Shown: positions 48,601 through 53,455, numbered from the stretch's first letter. The stretch is 64,000 nt of DNA from a virus (IMGVR_UViG_3300032180_000385:1-64000); one strand, 5' to 3'. Program-made: numbers and translations. The notes: generated from the letters alone by a model not told the origin.

Positions 48601-49185
48601 CTGCAAGCCAATTGCGGTACCCAGATTGAACTCAGCCGGAATATCCGCCTTAACGCCTTCGGTAACCGCATCAACCTGAGCCTGCAGTCCGCCCGAGCCA
48701 CCGCGGACACCAAGATCGACAGGAACGAGTGCGCTGGCGCCTTCCGCCATGGCATCAATCTTTACCTGAAACTCGGCCCGAGATGGCATGTTAAGGTCAA
48801 CCGGTATCTTGGCTCCGATACCCGCAGTCAGCGTCTCAACCTGAGCCTTCATTCCTGTTTTAGTTCCAGTCAGGTCAACAGGTACCTTCGCCTTGATTCC
48901 TGCAGTCAGCGTCTCAACCTGAGTCTTTACGGCTGCCTTTGAAGGAAGCTTAAATTCGACTGGTATCTTTGCCTGAATCCCCGCGGTCAGCGTCTTAACC
49001 TGGCCTTGCAATTTAGTCTTAGTCCCAGTCAGCTCAATTGGAACCTTTACCTGCAAGTCATGATCAGTAAGAGCCAGCTTGTTAACTTCCCCCACCGCAG
49101 TTTTTACCTGCTTGGTAAGATCAGCAAAAAAACCGTCATCATTTGGTTTAATGTTAACGTAGGCCTCTCCCAAAAGACGGGCCAC
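33655..49185 (-). CDS. Giant tape measure protein with enzymatic domains
   Basis: A 5176-residue tape measure protein (GTG 49185). It sets tail length during assembly and is ejected on infection. Residues 40-290 are 30-35 residue beta repeats (TLTAGIxAKIPVDL). Residues 466-605 look like an ADP-ribosyltransferase: R522 in LFRGV, T548-S549 in GYTSAA, E592 in HEFTFPR. Residues 815-905 resemble a rifampin-type (Arr) ADP-ribosyltransferase: LFHATN with H824, DVGDIINPG. Long helical regions and hydrophobic segments (near 1935, 2215, 2670) follow. Near the C-terminus are a degenerate M23-like domain (4180-4315, RIDQGVDF lacking the usual His), a lysozyme/transglycosylase-like domain (4430-4555, E4462 in GESNWNP) and a LysM (4561-4612). 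Several internal tandem repeats suggest growth by duplication. Confidence 0.9.
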   Translation of the reverse strand: MARLLGEAYVNIKPNDDGFFADLTKQVKTAVGEVNKLALTDHDLQVKVPIELTGTKTKLQGQVKTLTAGIQAKIPVEFKLPSKAAVKTQVETLTAGIKAKVPVDLTGTKTGMKAQVETLTAGIGAKIPVDLNMPSRAEFQVKIDAMAEGASALVPVDLGVRGGSGGLQAQVDAVTEGVKADIPAEFNLGTAIGLQVKVAAVTQDVVADIPVEFYLKPGSVTAAKTELNALTADRTVDVGVNVEGAPAAFAKLKTLAAQSGLADFADVNVPQSKIRSQLMLIKKLIAQTGLSDYLSIDINTADLDRKLAELRSLTTQIPVTFDVGKLVLPPGQDLEIDVVLDSAAAQAALDALTAERMVRIRADLDDRSIDVAEEMLKIVTRDRTVKIRVDSSGLEGAGVAGAGVAGPGPTASAGSSMADFMRSVQMSAGEFRDASREMKQALSGMKLAKSSEGTPSSTTEDDLFAMKRYYEWSFKTIQDQLRGLSVGGAGSTQDNGVASIVSDIDSLINKVSDFTQQVTLFRGVNKPDEILGSVGSKTGQIIQDKGYTSAAVSEDVAKTFGTTLMKITAGPGVKALNRQSIALGDLPDDAHEFTFPRNQPFKVLKDQIIEGVRNIHLEALPVTVEPVMDKAAEAAVKQEMTRIFRVEHAETGRGPYAGSPGVSETAPSTHNARDWEHPPVWEDSLLGNIVSEDKAIKLFSEGARSAFEDMKQLNTWFDEWLPKLKELGFVVRSFDVPSKDVFKGATQVLYKPENAVPVPDKSVAEIMKSMKMEFTPDINKDPIEAQLAAIKAKYRNTKIPVELDTEKIISEATAAVTEVKDLFHATNAKLDVGDIINPGRSGLAWANEKPNAANLLGRYTYQVAPVNPADNAPHASAYPSSGSYASKTGYKIIATVSVRPAADYLEDLDDDLDKAKKAASAWAAANPIVEQIKTDTTVITPEVAKVVAVADAEIAAHPVEMKAKFSEAEIQAEMARITQSRTIPVKANMADFMKSVQMSVGREEYKPVAGGIPELIAAGLSEKQADMVMKARLKKAAQEAAAAAAASVPFTADTSKVMPEVATAVTAAVAEVKANPVEIPVDLGPSIEESETALTGFADKVRTTMKGAGDATAEAITVPLTKAQKKFFDTYRTEVEDANLAAAQALGAQWSSTKLTVPVEAVPDINEFLAAFESSALMRKVQEKFQAALTAAKPVVTPELNTAPAMAECTALDKAIEAEKPEVSITADTAPAMTEVMALDKLIMTTIRSMATAGGDRPGGYINLTDLRAALSGVKNLDAALVQLYRDQKVNLVPQHNQQTLTDLQRQQAMFVGGEYKHRVSSQEFIQPKVDLGPATAEVAALDAKISKPVEVPVEPKMSEAARDKLYQDMMMTAAKARVGEVMKPVAVPLTVNKEAATREFRTAIENGSKEAATAAKAAFNQADTPVVTPKLDEKPALAEAAALDEKIATEKPKITPEVNLAPAMEKATAELVTWTEKVGTGKGFLQEYQRVTAAADTSITLQISKWGKLKNTVETTAAEVERVRAIYAKGYGESSQGGVRGYADKGYTVTTAAIGGMAAAEYLAAAAEKVQEKAADAAADSTGGLGATMAATAAQAAKSAKAFEPLNTIIPADMIAKLKELDAATSDLGEKAGYSAAQAMILRIEQSKLSNEMKQSTVDLMSQAAAADTVIRMVTLLSQAEKELKRVKAAHTASGAAGGADQQKTWDDLARKMTKDWNDLSKLQASANKDNLKFDADQRKAWDDLARKMTKDWNDLGKLQEAALKEYQKFLAPQTAAANIDITEAMNKLFMLDAESKKIKETLISLATHVDSDSAKRVLADIAVEAIRLQDELKDIASIDLSKATAGDIARVKDLASAYGRLRSVMATTMAGSAGGGKGGGGGGVLAAAAAGAAGAAGGGGITPFLTKGAGGWFGWMQQQVQAFNGAAKSVKLWHIAMELAVEIFAVWIPALATLALGLGGFALAAKDAVTQVTTYVKNLGTVTTAMGTQMNFMVVSAGGSLQKLGAQAGGVTTKVSSLGNSFSALQDQVRPQVFELYGSALTAMASKSGGVMQKLITDTGTALDRTAARIAVDMNKASSGTGLSNFIKMGQRDIAGLATAFANLGALLGALAGITQRTHIAEIMLGIGVAVTKLFRVVADFIHTPFGGALAAWAIGLHALYAWSGLAATALLNLVERLGIGLAAAKGWAVVGPMFEALGGRIARFGEVLKGLGPAAVSGAIFIAAALAAVVVWAVKAQDAMQKYASAQIAAVANSTPITMLSTTENSLKNVTAAWRQAVASGSADARTLGQSRQQLLGDFTLESERLVQISKLYGISLPAAMQLAQTAGVKVSDFTNADNKAWATSMQMIASLVTGYLNMGQTMGMVGSDMNVLSVTANDQVTAINNLTSAWDTWYGIVTGTQTSMATFGQSMKTFNTDIASGTSTYDTVNTDFQSLLTNANSLVDANMKAGASGPQLTSSIADTGAAMVTAAGNNKTWQAEVVSWVQRAAPYVTTFQQATNWISQMGGSLTKLQGNQNAVTIGNSNLTGKAAALAHTLQSDLTPAQQALVGSTGKVQTALAKFTTDLGKGNKAAASKDRVQLLADLKSVGIYGPDAAKYVNDLANYTLNLGKATTAAKPGTSSFSDTIQSLRLNLKQIIDVVGIPLMHGLNLFAGWVKDISKNTAGKLFLESIAVTLAGIALLKFTGVTSLFKALSGSSLLGRLTGGLLGGKVDGSNAAALMRTAFEEGGTSAAAMIREALVSGGATVATEETAGAATGGKFGPPTGIPGARGTSDVVQGGELAAGGFFSRFGTWFKGLFGKAGGGAEGAGGEGLLRGAGGTALIAAIIGQVLGRVSNAVVGKPTQASNLATYNKTVPGWFQPIANLLFTRQGAANISVGGANAVTGFFTGHRTSDSGQGGPRDPNSVVGALGSSSKTIGGVFHTAWAGVFTGFQHDVADKIYDFFVGSKGSDLKGFLSNTLKLFDGFWSIIAQGFHNRFVHAIGDSFPHEMAVVFDGARHEGAHLWDDAISGLNGLVNRAIQEGAVIFDGMRHEGAHLWDEAISGLSGLVNNAIQEGAVIFDGMRHEGAHLWDEAISGLSGLVSTALQEGAVIFDGMRHEAAHLWDEAISGLAGLGNTLFNVINNALTGHHVHVSLPFGLSFEFTYAKGGHVPGSGSGDTVPALLTPGEFVINKNARKKLENKFGPDVLHKMNKFAAGGSVFDQFGAPGVTVPAGTYSATPASIAAAQKKAGVSPAKAAKAVSPAATGASGTPLVTGASILAGIYAQNKLTAATNKLTALMAQGPATTAQKKAAQSGLTGANASAAAAQLNLNKLLASGTATSAQLAAAHKTLNNAQAGAVAQMTNLNKVYGQHKATQAQLLAAANAQAAAQNAQNRLNNAGVSAVNTAANKAGAALTGAATTAAGTTTGAATTAAGITTGAATTAAATITTATTPKPAPPKPNQPGHVTRGGYVPPTDSRGRPAVDQPPHPGFTSPAGYVPARGPKGDMYSTPPGGGRSPVNLAAGYADITKPGTTGTPPDIGRALVTYTRDLNNNASAQKLVADRTALANSLVKDGLSTQAQATASVSKYTGVIQDQQHSQAQAVEYTKDMVATTPKAKAVIDNLTQAVASNNKTAIGTNQRKLIKILTDAHVPINQATASVKDLTGKIHAVPPSVKLSSAIARAGLTGLLQGLKLNQHKINEVNALKIHPGSDPRDVNKMLGLIGLNSTQIADVNKLKIKPGSDPGQVDALLHHLGLNSNQIAIINSTLIKPQVQQPPPIKPTVQQPPPLRIPITLVPDTMHLGKLGAAGLNALMYGLPGHAKGGHIGGTGHGDTVPAMLTPGEFVLTKTAAAHLKKMYGPGFLDGLNKYATGGSVGGGGAGHPAHAITLTSTGGGSAKHAELGDGGTGKLGKSVKKNLNDALGFVRGQFSNGLSRVFTKDLPASLDKSAASTRDKFAKPVQKTLTGHLGWQQNTFGTAMDKLYTKALPAVYDNSAQAASSRYDKPVRTTMAQHLNWQQGTFGTGISNLYTQAIPGVYNASAKTSSTQYDTPVRGIMTGHLAWQKSPFLSTMTTIYTSQVPQAFATGVSNVGGAWGRLTSVIKPPVNTSIGGLNNLVTGINSIGSWASVSGSIPKIATMARGGRLDGFGGGDSVPALLEPGEAVVDKMTVRKHASALKAMGVPGFAKGGVVGGGYVNPIPSSAGSSRIDQGVDFTGAGPVLAIGNGTILRTSEGGWGPPAGPSPGTFFTYRLNDGPKAGSVVYLAEGVPLVPGLKVGGSLTAGQVIGVMNGSSIETGFADPSGTHPLTQGGGLTAGGAEFWSFLKSLGTKQTPTNMGGSVAASGGVSTVPTGPDPSALGKLSAVGTDLLLQTSAGNAKAVVDLLKGTGNPAKGTGTRNLAGILSGMPPKLAQEAVAHIAKAGASALAGGVGTGPAGGATGSEMANGRELYNYLLTNLFGGQKFAAAGATASIWGESNWNPFAAGTGGRGLIGWTPAGTISDAAFKGGMKTQLPAIIEFVNSSGDQGVISQMKSTTSVLEAANLWGKGVERYGINDVHSTGLSLAASFMKSKGGLVYNVKAGDTLSGIAARFLGNAGDWAEIWDANRSVIGGNPNLLTVGERLGIPGMSGGHGGHQRNRKPGQKPKPKTPKQTLAGMEAALAADQRAETRYGNKMNYDLAHGLTGAYSADSVKAQNALFAAATEQANIKAYKAWMALTPLQKAQQTVQRDDLALTHAKDAVAAALANVESLGGTLSRFKGSKTSPAYRLELKNYQKAQAALFHAGQVEKGDQAAYNAAAKQVAQYQQNPGNDRYLRGLLAKLTRDQAAAAKAAAGMANDSKHHDDAGYFRDSKLYKGAEFAIGKDQLAIKHREAVLAAIPEQERAALVRQISSEEKKIAAAEKAANIAYGVAETDQRILGHDRKGSKKWKTDNWHYQRALRAYLNAGNRVTGDQGVLRGLEQKLGALPGGAGLQLPTANTPVLQLVRALTTNPMLKYLISGPGSVTPLGWAMQPELGDLMVANVFNPASWVGKSATQNGGLYAGMQANYDAAQLAVQQFLMDKGQTKALKLAGKATGIHGIDEHGRRFDQGGLVQPGLNLINNQTGAPEMLTPSRSGWISPRGHGDSRSSRPVSPDGMTAYERESLNEMRALRASMDANTAAVNRQGPAFSQALTGSAHRAASRGNYGGW
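37010..37430 (-). repeat. Three 46-residue repeats in the tape measure protein
   Basis: Period 138 bp. Each unit reads about S-x-x-(R/Q)-(D/Y)-x-x-P-V-x-x-x-(L/M)-x-x-H-L-x-W-Q-x-x-x-F then a T-x-x-x-x-x-Y-T segment. Confidence 0.7.
37920..38170 (-). repeat. Three 28-residue repeats in the tape measure protein
   Basis: Units read G-L-N-x-x-(K/Q)-I-x-x-(V/I)-N-x-L-K-I-(H/K)-P-G-S-D-P, with conserved PGSDP. Followed by a Pro/Gln-rich KPxVQQPPPxK stretch. Confidence 0.7.
39815..40210 (-). repeat. Four 99-bp repeats in the tape measure gene
   Basis: AAGATGAC-type landmarks fall at 39893, 39992, 40091 and 40190, exactly 99 bp apart. They encode 33-residue units E-G-A-V-I-F-D-G-M-R-H-E-G-A-H-L-W-D-E-A. 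High DNA identity between the middle copies points to recent unequal exchange. Confidence 0.85.
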
Positions 49186-49186
49186 A

Positions 49187-49582
49187 TCACACCGTCCCTT
49201 CTAGATCGAACAAGCCGGTGGTAAGGAACGGATAAGAGTTAGCCTCGGAACCTGGGCCGCCCGGCCCGTGCATCTGGATAGCAGGATGTTCCAGGAACAC
49301 GGTGGGATTCGTCGGTGCTGCCGCGCTGCCGTAAATATGGCCGGTGTCATCCCAGCCGACGTACGGGTGCGTGAGTTCCTTGGTAAATCCCGGAGGCCTA
49401 GCGTTACTGCCCCGTCCAGTCCGGGCCGAAGCAGGCGTCCCTGGGCGAACATGCACCACAGCGATCGCGACTGCCGCAGCCCGGTCCGCGAGATCGAGCA
49501 TCAAAGGTGCGACGAGACCCGTAGGAGAATTCAACATCTCAAATACCGCCTCTTCTGAGATATGAACGTCATCCACGTCCAA
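49187..49582 (-). CDS. Small tail protein between chaperone and tape measure genes
   Basis: A 131-residue protein starting 9 nt after the chaperone stop, with GGAGG upstream of the ATG. APLMLDLADRAAAVAIAVVHVRPGTP resembles the N-terminal helix of HK97 gp10-type connector proteins; the C-terminal half is Pro/Gly-rich. A separate gene here is uncommon, since the tape measure gene usually follows the chaperones directly. Role inferred only from position. Confidence 0.55.
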   Translation of the reverse strand: MDVDDVHISEEAVFEMLNSPTGLVAPLMLDLADRAAAVAIAVVHVRPGTPASARTGRGSNARPPGFTKELTHPYVGWDDTGHIYGSAAAPTNPTVFLEHPAIQMHGPGGPGSEANSYPFLTTGLFDLEGTV

Positions 49583-49591
49583 GCGCCTCCT

Positions 49592-50634
49592 TTACATCCC
49601 CATAAAAGACCCGGGGATCTCCTCGTCCTTGCCTTCTGCTTCCCAGGGCACAAGATTGCCGTCGGCTCCCTTGCGGAACCCACTGACAGGGGCGTCCGGG
49701 TTCTCGACCACCATTCCCGCTGCCTCCTGGAAGGCTTTCAGTGCCTTCAGCGCCTCCTTCTCCGGATCGACGCGCTGGCCGATCGTTTCCTCGAACGCTT
49801 CCAGCTGGTCGGCGTCCATGCCGTCCGTGCAGATCGCGTACACCATGTTGAGCAGCTGGCGCGGGGTTAGCGCCTCGATGCCTTTTTCCGTGTGCCGGAG
49901 CCGTTCCCCGTCGAGACGCGCTGAGTGGTGGGCGGCGTAACTGAGGAGCCATCGCGCGGCTTGGTAGGGCGCCCGGAGACGATCTCCATCACCTGCGAGA
50001 TCACCGGCAGAAGCTCTTCCGCGTCAGCCTTGGTCTCGATGGCATGATTCTCGAAGGCCTGCCAGTCGCCCGTGTCGAACGACTTGCACATGGCCTCCCG
50101 GCCGGCCTTGCAGTGCTCGCAGTTGCCGCATGCCTTCGAGCCCGCATAAATGCAGTCTCGCAACATCATGTAGACCGCTCCCAGGGCGCGCGGGTCGTCG
50201 GATGACATATCCGCCGCGGACGCGTACTTGAGCAGGGGCATCAGGCCGATCTTCTCCGCGATGCGGAACTTCTTCCCGAGCAGCTCGATCGTGTCGTGGT
50301 TCTCGATGACCGCACCCTCGGTGATCATCGGCGCCCCCTCGGCCTTCGCGGCCCTGGCGTGCACGACGGCGAGATCCCGGTCGTCCTCGTTCGAGATGCC
50401 GTTCGCGGCTGCCGTAGCGGCTGCCTGAGGGGGCGTCACCGGTGCGGGCACAGAGGCGGGTGCGGAAGACTCCTCTTCCTCATCATCATCATCGTCGTAG
50501 TCGTCGACCGGAGTCGGCGTAGGGGTAGCGCGTGCGGCTGGGCTCCGGTACGCAGGAGGCGGTGTCGGGGTAGGCACATTGTCGGCTTCATTCCAGTCGA
50601 TCTCGATATCGTAATCGGCTTCCTGAGCAGGCAT
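49592..50634 (-). CDS. Tail assembly chaperone fusion (G-T type, -1 frameshift)
   Basis: The long form of the tail chaperone, about 347 residues. The 0-frame gene ends GTRKKASRR; a -1 slip at CGGAAAAAGG (+ strand 49881-49890) moves ribosomes into a frame reading TEKGIEALTPRQLLNMVYAICTDGMDADQLEAFEETIGQ, a typical C-terminal chaperone half, ending at 49592. Programmed -1 slippage at this place is conserved across long-tailed phages and sets the G to G-T ratio. The C-terminal half has no good start of its own (ATG 49846 lies inside it). Confidence 0.75.
49867..50634 (-). CDS. Tail assembly chaperone (G type)
   Basis: A 255-residue short form of the tail chaperone. The N-terminus is a low-complexity Pro/Thr/Asp/Glu region (TPTPVDDYDDDDDEEEESS). 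The core is IELLGKKFRIAEKIGLMPLLKYASAA ... AVYMMLRDCI, and a CGNCEHCKAGREAMC cluster may hold zinc, which is unusual for this family. DGSSVTPPTTQR lies before the slippery site. Position after the major tail gene and before the tape measure gene supports the call. Confidence 0.75.
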   Translation of the reverse strand: MPAQEADYDIEIDWNEADNVPTPTPPPAYRSPAARATPTPTPVDDYDDDDDEEEESSAPASVPAPVTPPQAAATAAANGISNEDDRDLAVVHARAAKAEGAPMITEGAVIENHDTIELLGKKFRIAEKIGLMPLLKYASAADMSSDDPRALGAVYMMLRDCIYAGSKACGNCEHCKAGREAMCKSFDTGDWQAFENHAIETKADAEELLPVISQVMEIVSGRPTKPRDGSSVTPPTTQRVSTGNGSGTRKKASRR

Positions 50635-50635
50635 T

Positions 50636-50663
50636 TTAACTTCTCTCTATTGTCTGATAGTGT
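50636..50663 (+). promoter_or_regulatory. Candidate promoter for the lone hairpin RNA
   Basis: TTAACT (50636-50641), 16-nt spacer, TAGTGT (50658-50663). The predicted start, 7 nt on, is 50670, which is the first base of the hairpin stem. It reads rightwards, opposite to the flanking tail genes. Confidence 0.4.
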
Positions 50664-50669
50664 CTGAAA

Positions 50670-50721
50670 GCGGTCCGGTCCACTTAGGGAACGTGAGCCA
50701 TAGATGCAACGGCCGGATCGC
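50670..50721 (+). ncRNA. Lone A-type hairpin element (16th copy), candidate small RNA
   Basis: Stem GCGGTCCGG with CCGGATCGC (9 bp, one G-U), then GGTCCA, CTTAGGGA, ACGTGAGCCA, TAGATGCA, ACGGCC. Octamer lengths are again exactly 8. It matches the A elements of the arrays 46 kb away but has its own stem sequence. It lies in the gap between the major tail and chaperone genes, antisense to both. A candidate promoter ends 7 nt before it and a terminator begins 16 nt after it. Seen: sequence and pairing. Inferred: an independent + strand RNA of roughly 50-115 nt. Confidence 0.75.
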
Positions 50722-50736
50722 ATTTTCTTTGAGGAA

Positions 50737-50786
50737 CTCCCCCGGCCAGGACCCTTTCGCAGCCGGGGGAGCTTCTTTCTTGTTTT
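50737..50786 (+). terminator. Rho-independent-type terminator after the lone hairpin
   Basis: Perfect 10-bp stem CTCCCCCGGC / GCCGGGGGAG (50737-50746 and 50762-50771) followed by CTTCTTTCTTGTTTTG on the + strand. On the - strand the following sequence is not T-rich, so it fits rightward transcription from the hairpin, not the leftward tail operon. Confidence 0.65.
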
Positions 50787-50811
50787 GTTACGGATGGTGC
50801 TAGCGATACGG

Positions 50812-51560
50812 TTACGTACCGGAGATGCCCGTGGTGGGATAGCGCATTATCGCGCTTGCTGCGCTGAACGTGCTCTTCATGGAGACCGCTGCCGCAACGC
50901 CGCCGGCGACGGCGTAGTCGGGAAGGATCTTGCCGAAGAAGTACTGGCCTGGCCCGGCTCCCTGCACGCCGACCGTGGACGGGTAGAGGTAAAAGTTCCG
51001 GGGCTGGCCGTCGGTCGCCGCGACGTAGGTCTGCGCAGTGGCAGTGTCGTAGAAGCCGGTAAAGTCACCGGATGCGTCCGGCAGGCCGGCCACCCAGATC
51101 AAGTTAGAGTCTCCCATGGTGGTGACGTCTACCTTGGCGACGGTGAAGTTGAGGCTCCAGTCTGACAGAAACGCCATCGGGCTTGCTGAGTCGGTCGGGT
51201 TTACGCCAATGTAAGCGATCGTTCTGTTACCTCTCGTCCTTTTTACAGGGCGAGCGGGCTGGTCATTTCTGCCAGCCTCTGCATGTCTCCATGCAGTCCG
51301 GACTATACCTTCACCCACAAGGGGTGCCACGTACCTAGTCTCTGAACCATCCCGTCGAGACCTTTCAGTTCAGGCGGGCTCGGCTGCTGATTACCCCTGC
51401 TAATCTCTTTTTGAACCATCGCGCTCGCGTTTTCACGCCACGCTGTGGTGCGATCAGGTGACTCGGGCGTCCCAGCAATTCTCGCAGTTTGCACTGAGTG
51501 ATTGCTCTCTCAGGCGGCCAGTCGACCGTTGCGTCCATGAATTCTCGAGATGGTACTCAT
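50812..51560 (-). CDS. Major tail protein, split by a group I intron
   Basis: Exon 1 (51560-51520) encodes MSTISRIHGRNGR, the typical start of lambda-type major tail proteins of actinophages. Exon 2 (about 51229-50812) continues TIAYIGVN ... PMAFLSDWSLNFTVAKVDVTTMGDSNLIWVAGLPDASGDFTGFYD. Joining after CGACT and before TAACAG gives 459 nt, 152 residues, in frame and the usual family size. AAGGAG directly abuts the ATG. It is the first structural gene of the tail operon. The exact splice points are predicted from frame and the usual U/G rules and may be off by a few bases. Confidence 0.7.
51230..51519 (-). ncRNA. Group I intron in the major tail gene
   Basis: About 290 nt with no open frame. 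On the - strand it carries group I landmarks in order: GAGAATTGCTGGGA (P/P4 region), GGTAATCAGCAGCC (Q/P6-P4 region), GGTTCAGAGACTA (R/P7) and GGTGAAGGTATAGTCC (S/P7'). GACTA and TAGTC pair as P7. The flanking exons rejoin into a normal major tail protein, which is independent support. A homing endonuclease gene lies just upstream on the opposite strand, not inside the intron. Confidence 0.8.
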
Positions 51561-51652
51561 CTCCTTCTGTATCGGCGCCTTGACGCCATACGGGAGAGAC
51601 CGGCTCCAAGCGCATCGTGCCCGTGGCCGCGATCTAGTGCTGCTCCTGCCAT
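51557..51652 (-). CDS. Possible 31-residue leader ORF of the major tail gene
   Basis: ATG 51652 opens MAGAALDRGHGH... and ends in an ATGA overlap with the major tail start. It may couple translation to the major tail gene, or be a broken remnant. Support is weak; no family. Confidence 0.3.
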   Translation of the reverse strand: MAGAALDRGHGHDALGAGLSRMASRRRYRRR

Positions 51653-51851
51653 AGTAACTGTCTCGGAGGCGGATTGAAAGCTGCGCCGGATGCACTTACC
51701 AATCTGGCGGGAGATTACTTCTCGGAGGACTTCCAATCTCCTTTACAGAAGGGACCGAGTGGATGGCTAGATGACACTCTCCCTGTTGTGATAGGATTTT
51801 CTTATCTACAATCGCGCCAAAAGCTAGTCAACCCCAAAGAGGTGCCTGATT

Positions 51852-52967
51852 ATGAAAGAGAAAATCTGCATCGATTGTGGCAGAACTTACACACACGGCG
51901 GACGGGGGCTGTGCCCGAACGACTACGCAAAAAGGAAGCGCTACGGAACACTTCCGCCCCTGAAAACAAGAGGCCCCGACGCTCAGTGCAAAGCTCCCGA
52001 AGGATGCACGAACATGGTAGGGCGCTCCGGCGCCAGAGGGCTGTGCCCTAAGCACTACCAGCGACTTGTCAAGTCAGCTGGAGGGCTGGAGCAACCGGTG
52101 CGAACGGCTCCACTAGCGGCGAGGTTTCGCGCGAAAATAAGTACCGAGCCATGCCCGTGCGGTTGCGATTGCGAACTGTGGACGGGAGGGATTCAGCCTA
52201 AAACCGGGTACGGTAATTTCTCGATCAAGAACAAGACTTATCTAGCACATCGCGTCGCGTGGGAGCTGGAGAAAGGCGAGATACCGGACGATTTCGATAT
52301 CGATCACGTCCAGGAGCGCGGCTGCCGTCATAGGCATTGTGTTAAGATTACGCACCTGGAACCTGTTCCGACGGTGCTGAACAATCGGCGTATACCAATG
52401 ACGGAGCAGCGAAGAGACGGACTTTCGGAAGCAGGAAAGAGGGGATCTGCCATCCGCTGGGCAAGAGTCCGGGCCGGTGAGGCTGAAGTCGATCAGGCAA
52501 TCTGCTCCCGGGTTCTCGCTTTCGTTCTTGCCCATCCCGATGGTAGTCGTGCGCGGCAGATAGCAGAGGCGCTGGATATGTCTATCCACAACGCAAGGCA
52601 AGGTCTTACCCGTCTCGCTAAACGCAAGATGATTCTCGGTAATGGTTCCGGGCTTTACCAGCCGCTACCTGCTGAAGAATGCTGGCGTCCTGTGCGAGGC
52701 TATGCCGCGTTTTATGAAATCTCTGACCGGGGGAACGTCTCTGCCCTGGCCCGGCCGCGAACGCACGGCGGACTGCTGATTCCCCAGCTCAACTCCGCAG
52801 GCTTCCGGGTTGTTCGGCTGTCTAAGTACGGTCAAGTGACAACATGGACTGTAGGACGACTCGTGCTCGAAACGTTCTGCTGGCCACCTCCGCATCCGAA
52901 GGCGAGAGCGAAGCATGGCCTAAACGGTAAGCTAGATGACGCACTGTCAAATCTTCACTGGAGTTAA
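51852..52967 (+). CDS. HNH homing endonuclease with Cys knuckles and NUMOD4
   Basis: A 371-residue protein behind AGAGGTG. The N-terminus has repeated Cys knuckles (ICIDCGRTYTHGGRGLCPNDYAKR, then a similar C ... RGLCPKHYQRL). The HNH core is YLAHRVAWELEKGEIPDDFDIDHVQERGCRHRHCVKITHLEPVPTVLN. A winged-helix-like segment follows (VLAFVLAHPDGSRARQIAEALDMSIHNARQGLTRLAKR), then NUMOD4 (ECWRPVRGYAAFYEISDRGNVSALA). Its position beside the intron-containing tail gene suggests it drives homing at that locus. The 200 bp upstream (51653-51851) holds no other gene I can support. Confidence 0.8.
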   Translation: MKEKICIDCGRTYTHGGRGLCPNDYAKRKRYGTLPPLKTRGPDAQCKAPEGCTNMVGRSGARGLCPKHYQRLVKSAGGLEQPVRTAPLAARFRAKISTEPCPCGCDCELWTGGIQPKTGYGNFSIKNKTYLAHRVAWELEKGEIPDDFDIDHVQERGCRHRHCVKITHLEPVPTVLNNRRIPMTEQRRDGLSEAGKRGSAIRWARVRAGEAEVDQAICSRVLAFVLAHPDGSRARQIAEALDMSIHNARQGLTRLAKRKMILGNGSGLYQPLPAEECWRPVRGYAAFYEISDRGNVSALARPRTHGGLLIPQLNSAGFRVVRLSKYGQVTTWTVGRLVLETFCWPPPHPKARAKHGLNGKLDDALSNLHWS

Positions 52968-52975
52968 ATAAAACC

Positions 52976-53212
52976 ATGACTGACTACAGGGATGCTCACC
53001 GCGACGCGATGGCCGCCGTGCAATGCGAGGTCAACGACGACACCGAGGGCGTAATGGCGGTGCTGAACAACGCGAGCAACCTGGCTGCCACGGCACAGAT
53101 CCTCGCCATCTGGCAGGCAGGCTTCCTCCGGTACATAGCCTCAGAAAGCGGTGCCCCCGTGCAGGAAGTGCTCGCCGCCTGGCGAAGGAACGAGGAGACG
53201 AGGAGCACCTGA
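52976..53212 (+). CDS. Hypothetical helical protein
   Basis: A 78-residue Ala-rich helical protein (AVLNNASNLAATAQILAIWQAGFLRYIA) ending in a charged tail. Starts 8 nt after the HNH stop. No family recognised. Confidence 0.5.
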   Translation: MTDYRDAHRDAMAAVQCEVNDDTEGVMAVLNNASNLAATAQILAIWQAGFLRYIASESGAPVQEVLAAWRRNEETRST

Positions 53213-53323
53213 TCCTGGCCGGAAAGCGATGGCGCAACGAACCGGTGCCTGGTAAATTTCTTGCGTCGAGCCCCCGCACCTCCGGTTCCCGAAGCCTCGC
53301 TAGGCAGTGGAACGGGAGGAATC

Positions 53324-53440
53324 ATGGTTCAGGCGGTACCAGAAGGTCGTGAAAGCGGGTACGGATCGCACGTCAGAGAAGCCGCGGAGACAAGGGCAGG
53401 GCGGCCCTGCCGGCTAGGGATGAGGCCGGCACCTTCCTGA
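53324..53440 (+). CDS. Possible 38-residue protein
   Basis: ATG 53324 with a strong GGGAGGAA site 4 nt upstream. Encodes MVQAVPEGRESGYGSHVREAA and a short basic end. Nothing else is seen in 53213-53470 apart from this frame, so it is a weak call based on the ribosome site. Confidence 0.35.
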   Translation: MVQAVPEGRESGYGSHVREAAETRAGRPCRLGMRPAPS

Positions 53441-53455
53441 TCGGGATCCCTGGTT

